Source of the DNA: Phycomyces blakesleeanus NRRL 1555(-)
Lineage: Eukaryota; Mucoromycota; Mucoromycetes; Mucorales; Phycomycetaceae
Length of the DNA stretch: 64,000 nucleotides
NCBI RefSeq assembly: GCF_001638985.1
Contig: NW_017265164.1
Coordinates: forward strand, 312,391-376,390
Direction: 5' to 3'
Positions 52,364-62,624 of this stretch are shown piece after piece. The notes under the pieces are model-generated. The model made no database searches and was not told the origin of the DNA. It saw only the letters and a list, made by a program, of their open reading frames with translations. The first letter of the stretch is position 1. Each line of letters opens with the position of its first letter. A program made the translations under genes and the position numbers.

Positions 52364-53966
52364 GGTTATACTGTTTCTTTATTTATTTCTATTTGTTGCT
52401 AGGTTGCAAGGTTTGTTTGTTTGTTTGTTGGATGGATTGATTCGATAAAGCAAAGTAAATAGATAAAAGAGAGAGAGAGAGAAGGAGCAAAAGGAATCAA
52501 AAGGAATAGAGACTTTTATAGAAGTATAAGAATATATATATATATATATATATATTGTAAGACATATAGATTGATTTGATTTGATTTGATAGATATATAG
52601 ATAGATAGATTGCTATATAGATAGGTATATAAAAATAACAATAATTCTAAGAGCTGTAGCCACCAATCGGATGATCTGATTGGATAGATCCTAAAATCCC
52701 CCCTCCTCCTTTTTTTTATTTTTTTTTTATTTCTTTTTATCTTATCTAACAAAAAAGGGAAATCATATAAAATATATGTATTTATTTATTTTTTATTTCC
52801 CCCCCGCTCTCCCTCCTCTTCTCTATCTCTCGCTCTCTCCTTTGTTCTTATTTCCTTTTTTTGATATTTATTTTTTGACAGATGGCTAAACTCTGTTTCT
52901 TTATCTTTCGCTTCTCCGTTGGATTTAAACTCGGTAATTTTTCCATCTACAACATTACAATTTTCCTTCTTTTTATCTTCTTTCTTTCTCTCTTTCTTTA
53001 TATAAATAATATTAAATATACAATGTACTTATGTAAAAATATGTATAAAAATCTAAAGATCTAAAGATCTAAAGCCAAAAGGTACGAAGGAATATATATA
53101 TATTATTATTATTTTCTTTTGCAAAAAAAAAACGAGTCATCCGTTATCTTGTTCAAGATTTCAACAACAACAAAAAGAAATTATTTTATCTCCCAATATA
53201 AAATAATGAGATATATATACATACTGATTAGCCTATCCAATTAAAATTGATACAGATATCTTTACATTAAAATTATATATACATATATATATATATGCTT
53301 TTAATTTTTTTTTCCTTTATTTTTTTAAAAAGAGAGAGAGAGATAGAGATAGATAGGAAAAGAGGTAATAAATTGAATTGAATTGAATTGGGTAATTTGA
53401 TTAATTTTGGCTTAGTATATAAATTTATTAATTAATTCTTACCTTTTTATTTATTTATTTTTATAGAAAAAGAAAAATAGTAAAAACGTGAATTGCCATT
53501 ATCTTTATCTTTATCTTTATCTTTTATATATTCAGCATCCTATTTTTGACAGCTTTTTTTTATTTTATTTTTATTTTTGTACACAAAGAATCTTAATATT
53601 CGAAAAAGAATATATATATATATATATTTGTTTCAATTCAGATAATATGGTTATCAATCCACTTCTTCTTCTTCTTCTTCTTCTTCTTTTATTCTATTCT
53701 TTACTTGTTTAATACGTTCTTGATTTTATAATACAAGATCAAATGCATATATTAATCAGTTAATCAATCGATCAGTTAATCGATCAGTTAAGTCAATCGA
53801 TTGGATTTATTAGTCCAATCAACTTGAACTAGTTAAACTAGTCTTTATGTCGGTCAAGTCAAGTCAACAGCCATTGCTTTATTTAATTTTATACCAATCA
53901 TGATTTTGTGGCTTTGTTTTCTCAATTGCATAAATTTCTGCATTATTATTTTTGTTGTCGTTTTAG

Positions 53967-53979
53967 CAATAATAATAAC

Positions 53980-54030
<51 letters not shown>
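53967..54030. repeat. (AAT)n microsatellite
   Basis: About 20 AAT units with one early interruption (AATAACAAT). Confidence 0.9.
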
Positions 54031-54031
<1 letters not shown>

Positions 54032-54358
54032 CACAAATGATAACTTGACCTTGACCTTTACTCCCATATGCCAAACATAAATATACATACAAGACCTATA
54101 AGCATAATTAAAGACTATGTTTGTAGTAGATCAGGTGCATATAATATATATATAGAAAAAGAGGGAGAAAAAAAAATGAAGAAAGGTAAATCTAAAGGCG
54201 AATGGTCTTTTTTTTGTTTTTTTTTTGTTTTTGCATGGTCCAGTGGCAAATACTATTTTTTCTTCTTTAGACAAGGTAAGGTTTTGTTATCAGCAACAAA
54301 GAAAAGAAGAAAGATAATACGAAGAGGAGGGGGTGGTGGTGGGGGGTATTCAAAGGAG

Positions 54359-54396
<38 letters not shown>

Positions 54397-54864
54397 CTCT
54401 CTTTTGTACTGTATTTTAGGACGTGCATTCATCATGGTATGTGCTGACCAAGTAAAATCATAAGTTTCTTTTTTAGACATTTCAGCAAGATCATTTAACT
54501 AACAAATAAGTTTTGCTATCACAGATTTAGTAATCAACCAAACAATCTCCCCCCCAAAAAAAAAAACTATAAATATTTATACCACAAGTTTGGTATAGAT
54601 ATCATATTTATTGATTAATCACTCACTGGTTTTTTATCAAAAATTTCAACGCGTCCGGAGTAGACCTTTTTGACGGGACATGATCATTAATTTTTTTTTC
54701 TTTTTGAAAAGAATTAAATTGGATTGTCGTGTAGGCTTAATTGGAGAGTTTTTTTCTGATTCTGTCTTGGCCCGGTGTTTGCTCCAAATTGCAAGAACAG
54801 ACAAAATATTTCAAAAAAAAACAAATATTTGAAGGTCATCATAGTACACTGAGTGTTTTCTATC

Positions 54865-54890
54865 CTTAAAAAAAAATATTTTTTTTTAAG
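54865..54890. repeat. 26-bp perfect palindrome
   Basis: CTT, nine A, TA, nine T, AAG reads the same on both strands. It may be a bidirectional transcription end or simply a consequence of A/T bias. Confidence 0.75.
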
Positions 54891-56001
54891 AATGATAGGT
54901 TCACCACCCAGAGTCTCCAATCGGCTGAACATTTTACCATACAATATTATATTTTATTTTATTATTTTAAATATACATTGTGTAATATAAATAAATAAAT
55001 GAAAAAAAAAACATTTTTAATAAGTTTTATTGACCAAAAGTGTATTGTAACAAAAATAAAGAAGTTTCTTTTTTCGTGTTTTTGTATTTAGTTGGTTAAC
55101 AATTTTAAAGGTGTTTTGATTGATTGATTGATTGATTGATCAAACAAAAAAGACAGACAGGCAAAAAGTAAATTGATAATAAGAGAAAGAGAGAGATATT
55201 ACACGTGCTTGCTTATCAACAAAATTCTATTCTTCTTCAAAAGAATCCCAGTCGCATTTTGAATACCAAATGATTTTTTTTTTTAAAAAAAAAGATGATG
55301 ATGAAAAGTGTGGTAAGAATAAGTTTAAATAGATTTGAATTGAATTGGAAAGACAAAGAAAAGAAAAAGGCTATCATTTTAACATGATTATTATTATTAG
55401 TTATTATCATCATATCCACAACCAATAAGAATGAAATATGTAATATAATCCAACCAACCAACCAACCAAAAGAAGGGGAGTATCACAAACAAGTGTATCA
55501 AGCAAGAAAGGCACAAAAAAATAAAAAATAAATAAAAACTCTCCCCCTAAATAATTCTGACTGTCCATATATTTCTTGTGTATCGGTCGGTTTGTTCGTT
55601 GTCTGCCCGTTGTATGTCGCTGTATGTATAGTGGAGTGGAGTGTGTATTCGATTCGTCTGGTATATTATTTGTATATATATATATGTATATTGGGTATAA
55701 GTTTTTGGGTTGGATTGGACTCCCTCTTTCTTTTTTTTTTTTTGGTTTTTTTTTGGGTAGTGGTGGTGGTGGTGATGGTGGTGGAGACCGTTTTACTCGA
55801 TTAAACTCATTATTGTTGCTGTTGGTACATATATATATTTTAATTGGTCGACGATAGTCTATTAAAGTAAAGAAGTAAAAGATAGAAGTAAAAGAAAGAA
55901 AAGAAAAGTGATATAAAGAAGAAAGATATATATAAAAAAAAGAAGTGGTTAACTGCCTTACTATTCCTTCAAACATAATGAAACCTCTTTTTTTTTTTTT
56001 T

Positions 56002-56946
56002 TTAATGTTTCTGGGGAATGATGACAAACTTGTAAACCAAAGCAGCGATGACAGCAATGGCAGGCAAGATAATACGCAACGCACTATTATTTGATTGATT
56101 GATTGATTGATAGACAAAGAATGAATGAATGAATGAATGAATTAATAAATGTTAAAGGGGTATGTAATGTATATAGACTATTCTTTTTAAAGAATAGAAT
56201 AGAATTGATTTCAATAAAATAATACTTACGATCCCTTCTTTTCCTGGACAGGAAGTTCACCAGCCTGGAGACCATGGAAGGTTTGACCAACCTTGTGTGC
56301 CTGGTATTACATATTTTAAGAGTAAAAAAAAAAATTAATTAGTTAATAAATCAATCAATCAAGAAGCTTAGCCCTCTTGTGTGTGTGTGTTTGTGGTACA
56401 CAAAGTGTGGTCAAAACCTGGTACACTTAAATATATATAAAAAAATAATATACTTACAGACTCTTCGAGGTCACCAATGTAATACTTGGCCAAGATCTCA
56501 CGGGCTTCGTCAGAGTGACCGATATCCTCAAAAGACTCGGTAGCGTCCTTGCCTATAGAATACATACACACAAACAATTTTAAGCAATTCTCTTTCTCTG
56601 TTGTTTATTTAATGTGTATTAAAGAAGAAAAACTTACCAGCCTCATCCAACAGAACCTCCTCACCTAAGAACACACATAGACAACTGTCAGTACACTTTT
56701 TATCATATACTAAATTACCACTTGATTTGATTTGATTGATTACTTACCACCAGGGTGCTATACAAATCAGGTATGATACAAGAGAGTGGATTAGTGATCG
56801 ATAGTCATGTAGCCTAATGGCATTCTATGGTGCCTTACCTCTACAGAGAACTCGGTAATGTTGTAGACCTTGTTGTGGATAATGACCCAGCAGTCAGTCT
56901 TGGTGTTGTGCTTTTCAATTTGGTCAAGGGTGTAGATGGTAGCCAT
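56002..56946 (-). CDS. CYB5: Cytochrome b5, tail-anchored
   Basis: Small haem protein of the ER membrane that passes electrons to desaturases, sterol enzymes and P450s. Exons on the minus strand, 5' to 3': 56946-56839, 56757-56748, 56664-56638, 56552-56458, 56300-56230, 56083-56002; 393 nt, 130 residues. The b5 fold is complete: [20 protein letters not shown], the haem-binding [20 protein letters not shown], the second haem ligand in [12 protein letters not shown], and [11 protein letters not shown] hydrophobic C-terminal anchor ([17 protein letters not shown]) ends in a short basic tail. One exon is just 10 nt and carries the codons for His-Pro-Gly, with the first haem ligand. Every junction restores the conserved family sequence, so the microexon is well supported. 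Confidence 0.95.
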
Positions 56947-57338
56947 TGGTTTAGTTTGGGTATTGAAAGATAAGAGTAGGGGGTGGGGATGTTAAGATGA
57001 GGTGAGGTAAGGTAGAGTTGGGGTTAAAGAAGAAAGAAAAGAAAACAAAAAAATATGGAAACGAAAGGATTTAAAAAAAAAAAAGAAAAAAGAAAAAAAA
57101 GAGAGTCGCGCTCATAAAACATTTTTTTTTTTAGACACAAAAAAAAATAATTGAATCTAGGCTCTGGCTAGATTAAAATTTATATATATTTAAATATATA
57201 AATTGTGCATATTCTTTGTATTAATATAAAATATTTTACTTTACTTTGTTGAGCTCTATATCCTATTCTGTTTCTTTATCTTGCATACAGCTTACATTTA
57301 TAACCCAAAAAAATATGAATTTCATACAACAACTATAC

Positions 57339-57378
<40 letters not shown>
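57339..57378. repeat. (ATT)n microsatellite
   Basis: About 13 ATT units. Confidence 0.9.
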
Positions 57379-57963
57379 GTTTTGGGTAACTGAAAAATCT
57401 ATATAGTGTTTAATCTCAGCTCAAACAAGAATAAAATAAATAAATTAAATAAAAAAATAAAAAAAAAGTGTGTGTGTGTAATTTGAATGTTTCTTAATTG
57501 CACAAAGAAATCAAGAAACAAAGAAAACAAAGTGTCCATAGAATGAATAGATACATTATTTTTTATTATTTTTCTAGAGATATATATAAAAGTAATATTC
57601 TAACAATTGACTCTAGAGAGTTCCATCTTTATATATAGACGTTTTGTGTAACAGTTGAATTTATTCATGTATAACTCTAACTGACCGACCGACTGATTGA
57701 GATCTCAATTGACCTCTACCACAATATATATTATTTATTTAGAAAAATAAAAAAAATAAAAATTTAAAAGGAATCCAAGTGTGATTTTTTATTTTTTAAA
57801 AGGAAAAATAAAATTTTGAAATATGTTGAATCAACCAGAAATAAACATAAAAAAAAAAAAAGACTATGAGAGAAAGAAAGAACGAAAAGTTTATTACAAA
57901 TACTCGGTTGATTTGATAATCCACTAATCACGATATCTGTATGCGTACAGTTTATATAAGTTG

Positions 57964-57977
57964 GTACATCGATGTAC
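57964..57977. repeat. 14-bp palindrome GTACATCGATGTAC
   Basis: A perfect dyad symmetric around ATCGAT in intergenic DNA. It could be a binding site for a dimeric regulator; no other evidence. Confidence 0.6.
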
Positions 57978-58674
57978 ATTTTCTTACATACATATATTAC
58001 CAGCCTAATGAATTTATAAAGAGAGAGAGTTGTATATGACTTTGAATAGAGAACAAGAGCAAGATAGTCAATATACCAAGGTTTTAGAGATAAGATAAAC
58101 CTCAAATTGAAAATAAATATTCTTACTCTTATCTCATGTTACAATTCTTATTCTTATAGAGTAAACGTCATCACAAACAAAGAAAGATTTAGAATCATCA
58201 TATTAGAAAGGGTTTCTTTTGTGATATGCAATTTCATTATTCCAATAAACAAACTAGTACTAATAAATCTATTTTCACACACCCTCTTTAGGTAAACGGT
58301 CTACCTTTTCTTGTTACTATATTTTATTCCCCTCCTTGAATTCATATCTATCTATCTATCTATCTATCTACCTGTGTTTATGTTAGGCAGCATACTATTC
58401 AATGACATTATTTCTTATTAAACACACACACATATATATATATATAAATAAATAAATAAATAAATACAAATATATTTTATATTTTTTTTTTTTTTTTACT
58501 TTTATATTTTTCCTACTTCTTTCTTTCCTTCCTTCTTTCCTTTCTCTTCTTCTTTACTTGCTTATTTTTAAAATTTATATATAATATATAATATATAAAA
58601 AAATTTAACAAACTTTATAATTTCTCTCTTGTTACAACAGGCCCAATCTATCTATTTAAATATTTATATAAATT

Positions 58675-60438
58675 ATGTCTGTAATCAATCTTGAAACGAT
58701 AAAGACGCTACTTGAAAATGACAAAAGAGTCAAGGTTGCTGCGATTGATATTGACGGTGTGTTACGTGGCAAGGTGATGCAAAAAAAGAAGTTCCTTCAA
58801 GTGGCCGAAGAAGGGTTTGGTAAAGTACCAGAAGTATATTAATAAATTAAATTCAATTAAATTAAATTAAATTAAATAAATCTACATCCAGGCTTTTGTT
58901 CGGTAATCTTTGGGTGGGATATTCAAGACAACATCTATACCACAAAGGGAGAATTTTCTGGGCAGGACAGTGAGTATTCAGACCTGGTGGCCAAGATTGA
59001 TTTGTCTTCATACCGACGTATCCCATGGGAGGACAATGTGCCATTCTTTTTGGTCCATCTACATCACCCCACCACGCGTCAACCACTGTATTGTTGTCCA
59101 CGCACTGTACTCCAGACCGTAGTTGACGATCTCCAAACTAAATCCCTCACAGCCTATTGCGGTGTCGAATTTGAATTCTTTTGTTTCAAAGGTAAAAATA
59201 AAAACAAATAGATAAATATTTATTTTTTATTAGAAACTACGGAGAGCTTGGATACAAAGGGCCATGCTAATCTGGCCCCTCTGACACTGGGGATGTGCGG
59301 CTACTCTCTGCTGCGTCCCAGCCAGAACCAGGACTTTTTTTACAATGCATACGACTGGCTGGAGAAGTTTGGGGTAGAGATCGAGAGCTGGCACACGGAG
59401 ACCGGACCGGGTGTATTTGAGGCTGCGCTGTCCTATTCGGATGCACAACAGATGGCCGACCGGGCCAGTCTGTTTAAGACGTCGATGAAACAGATCGCAA
59501 TGAAGCATGGCTTTATGGCGTCCTTTATGGCCAAACCATACCAGACCATGCCCGGCTGTTCGGGACACATGCATTTCAGTCTCAAGGACCAGTATGGCCG
59601 CAATGTGTTTGCACCGGCCTCAAAGCAAGAAGAGAGCGGCGTTCCGGGAATGAGCAAGACGATGATGTGGTTCTTGGCTGGTGTACTGCATGGGCTGCCT
59701 AGTATTCTGGCCATCTTGGCTCCCACGATCAACAGGTAGATTATATAAATTATACATATATGTATAATTTTTGTGATTTGATTTGATTTCATTTTTAGTT
59801 ACAAACGTCTTGTTGAGAATTATTGGGCACCTGTTACTGTGTCGTGGGGTATTGACAGTCGCCATGTGGCTGTCCGAGCCATCCTTCCTCCCACTGCTTC
59901 CCCACAATCCACCCGTCTAGAGATGGTAAATACAAACACAATTTTTTTTTTATAGAAAATATAGTTTTATATCCTTATTTATATCATAAGAATTTTAACA
60001 ACAAACAAACAAACAAACATACAAATATTTCTTCTTTGTTGTTTGTTTTGATTTTTGATTTTTTTTTTAAATGTATAACATACATACAAATACAAATACT
60101 GACTTTACTGTATGTAGCGTGTGGGTGGTGCGGATATTAACCCTCAACTGGCACTGGCTGCTGTGTTAAAGTGTGGTTATTGGGGAATCAATACAAAGCA
60201 AGAACTGCCTGTCGAATCATCGGCTGATATCAAGAAGAACGGCAGCAAACCCGGTGCCCGTCTGGCGCGTACACTCCAGGAGGCCATTGTGGCAATGGAA
60301 GACAAGGGATCCGTGGCCCGACGAGTGTTGGGGGATCAGTTTGTGGACCATTACACAAGCACAAGAAAGCATGAATGGAATATGTGGCAAAATGCAGTGA
60401 CAGATTTTGAACTGAAAAGATATATGGAATTGGTTTAA
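58675..60438 (+). CDS. Glutamine synthetase-family enzyme (type I-like, FluG C-domain/lengsin group)
   Basis: ATP-dependent glutamate/amine ligase family. Exons: 58675-58819, 58892-59191, 59234-59735, 59799-59925, 60118-60438; 464 residues, the usual size of the type I-like group (eukaryotic GS II is about 350-370). The N-terminal beta-grasp domain is present (VKVAAIDIDGVLRGKVMQKK). Metal and substrate motifs of the catalytic domain are AYCGVEFEFF, ESWHTETGPGVFEAAL, GCSGHMHFSL, the arginine-rich SYKRLVENYWAP ... SWGIDSRHVAVRAI, and MRVGGADINPQLALAAVLKC. These are the positions that bind Mg, ATP and the carboxylate. The substrate is uncertain: relatives include bacterial gamma-glutamyl-polyamine or amine ligases, the FluG C-terminal domain and non-enzymatic lengsin. 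The metal-binding Glu and His residues look intact, so catalysis is likely. Confidence 0.9.
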
Positions 60439-60528
60439 AAATAAATTAAATCTTTGTTCTCATAATTCACAATATAAAATAAAATAAAATAAAATAAAAC
60501 ATTATTTATTTATTTTTATTAAGCCAAA

Positions 60529-60571
<43 letters not shown>

Positions 60572-61267
60572 AAGAAATAGAGAAAAGGATGAGGTGATGG
60601 TGGGGCATATATGACACTGTTTTTATTATCAATTATTATTTTTTGGGATATTTACACACATAAGAGAGAAATAAATAAATAAATAATAAAGAAAGAAAGA
60701 AAGAGAGAAATCTTAACAAATTTGTCACAATATTTTGCATAGAAAGAATGTTTTAGGATATGTACAGTGACGAGAAGAAAAGAAACAAAAGAAAATATAC
60801 ACAAAGATGTATACATAACAGCGCGCTATGAAGGTATTATAAAGAAGACAAAGAGGTGAATAAATAAACAAAGACAAGGATAAGTAATAGAAAGAGGGCA
60901 TAAAAGAAAATATATAAGCTAGCTGGCTAACTAGCAGGCAAGTGGGCAAGTGGGCAGGTAGGCAGGCAGTTAGGTAAGAAAGCAAGAGAAATTACAAAGA
61001 AAAAGGGTTGAAATAAGAGAATAGCATTTTGTTTTTTGTTTCTGTTTTGGCTTGTTGTTGTTGTTGCTGGTGGTGAGAGTGGTGAGAGTGGTGGTTTCCT
61101 TTTGGTGATTTGTTTTGAATCGGTTTGGTTTGGATATATATAAGTTTTATCTTTTTTTTTTTTTTTTTTGGGTTTGATCTTTGGTGTACAATTTTTTTTT
61201 TCTTTTTTCTTTTTTGACAGCACAGGGTTTTTTTTTTTTTTTTTTTTTTTTTATATACACAAAAAAC
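60439..61267. other. Intergenic, A/T-rich simple sequence
   Basis: (AAAT)n at about 60526-60571, AAGAAAG tracts, GGCAAGTGGGCAGG repeats near 60937-60970 and long T runs at 61150-61250. It is the 3' flank of the glutamine-synthetase-like gene and of the zinc-knuckle gene that converges on it. No further gene seen. Confidence 0.55.
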
Positions 61268-61508
61268 TTATTTTGATTTAAGTAAATCGCACCCTTTACG
61301 AATGTGTCCATACTACAGGATTATAACAATAATGATATTAGACAGATTATAGGATATAAAATGATGTATATTATTATTTTACCTGGCCACAATGGTCACT
61401 AGTAATGGAGCAAATCAATTATCAAATAAAGCGAGACAGATTCAAAGGGGGGAAGAATTCTTACCATTGACCTCCGGTTAGGTTGACTGGTTTAATAAGA
61501 GGGTGCAT
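61268..61508 (-). CDS. Tiny CCHC zinc-knuckle protein (34 aa, three exons)
   Basis: Exons on the minus strand, 5' to 3': 61508-61465 (44 nt), 61398-61383 (16 nt), 61312-61268 (45 nt); 105 nt including the stop. The product begins MHPLIKPVNLTGGQ, then CDHCGQYGHIRKGC, a textbook CX2CX4HX4C zinc knuckle with the usual Gly, aromatic and Gly-His positions, and ends DLLKSK. The three small exons join in phase with GTAAG/GTAAA donors and CTAG/GTAG acceptors, and the knuckle is split between all three. Upstream of the ATG the minus strand is CT-rich (TTCTTTCTTCTTTC), as in other promoters here. Zinc knuckles bind single-stranded RNA or DNA; a free-standing 34-residue one is unusual. It could be the C-terminal end of a longer gene if unseen upstream exons exist, but I find none. 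Confidence 0.6.
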
Positions 61509-62624
61509 CTTTATATCTTTCTTTGTATGATAAGTGTGTAAAGAAGACAAGAAATAAATTTAGAGAAAGAGGAAAGAAGAAAGAAGAAAGAAGATGTTAT
61601 ATATAACATAATAGTCAAATAAGAAACCAAAATATTGTTCACAAATTGTGGGGTTAGTTTATCGTTGTTTCAATAATATTTTATTTTGCATATTATAAAG
61701 TAATAAAGTAATAGAGTAATAAAAATCCCTTTTTTTTTTTTTTTCTTTTTTCTTTTAGGGATCTCCAAACAAAAACAAAAAAAAAAAAAATTAGTTTAGG
61801 ATTGTCCCCAGACAAAGACTTCTACTTTTAGTTCAACCAACAAAAAAGAAAAATATTCTCAAAAGTAAAAGTAAAAAAATTGTAATGATGTATATATTAT
61901 GTGGGGTAATTTATATATACATCATATTCTATTTAAACTTTATGTTAAACCCGTTTGTTTGATATGTGTGTATTTTTAATTAACCAATAAAAATACAACA
62001 GTAATAAATAAATAAATAAATAAATAAATAATAATACTACAAACACTAATAAGCAATTTATATATATAAAATAAAATAAAAAGAAACAAGGGGATGAATG
62101 CAAGATAATCACTTGTCTTTATTTATTTATTTATTTATATCAGCATAAGCATAAATATCAAATTGAAACAAATAAACACAAATTATTATTCATTTATTTT
62201 TTGCGATTTATTATTTTCGCATCTTTCGTTTTGTATATTTGGTTTTGCGTTTTATCGCACATTATTTTATTTTATTAAAAAAAGCAATTGTCCTTTCAAC
62301 AGACAACCTTATATATACATTTATATATATTAATTAGTAAGAGTAAAACAGGTGTACCATTTGATAATATATATATATATATATCTGATAGACCATTTGG
62401 TCATTTAACTGTTTTATATATCTATAATTTTTAATCATTCAAAGTATCAATATTAATTGTCGGTGTACAAAGAGAAACAAAGATATAGATGTAGATATAC
62501 TTCTTTCTCTTTCCCTCTCTTTATATTCATTTATTCTTATATATATATATAGCACATAGTCTTGTTTCCTCTTTTTTCTTTTATAAAAAAAAACACATCA
62601 ACTTGTGATTTTATCCTTATCATC
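61509..62624. other. Intergenic between divergent genes
   Basis: The promoter side of the zinc-knuckle gene (61509-61620) and of the MFS gene (CT-rich tract near 62500-62525). Between them are long A and T runs, (AAAT)n near 62004, (TTTA)n near 62120 and (AT)n near 62366. No other gene seen. Confidence 0.55.

Larger units (their letters stand above)
52364..56001. other. 3.6 kb gene-poor AT-rich region
   Basis: Mostly microsatellites and homopolymers: (AT)n near 52527-52552, (AGAT)n near 52590, (CTT)n near 53661-53690, (AAT)n at 53967-54030, (AT)n at 54361-54393, (TTGA)n near 55121 and GGTGGT repeats near 55760. A CCAAT...ATTGG pair lies near 52664-52684, in the promoter of the minus-strand gene. 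A CT-rich tract followed by an ATG at 52882 looks like a promoter, but no gene follows that I can build. Short protein-like stretches lie near 54180-54500 and 54610-54670 (see findings). No RNA gene could be supported. Confidence 0.5.
56947..58674. other. Intergenic between divergent genes
   Basis: A purine-rich stretch at 56960-57110 (CT-rich on the minus strand) is the cytochrome b5 promoter. Beyond it are an (ATT)n run at 57339-57378, AT-rich DNA, a 14-bp palindrome at 57964-57977, (ATCT)n near 58347 and a CT-rich tract near 58510-58560 before the next start. No gene supported. Confidence 0.55.

Noticed and set aside
54600..54670. Minus-strand C-terminal-like peptide CPVKKVYSGRVEIFDKKP
   Set aside because: A stop lies directly upstream with no acceptor site or ATG between, and other frames of the same DNA look equally protein-like.
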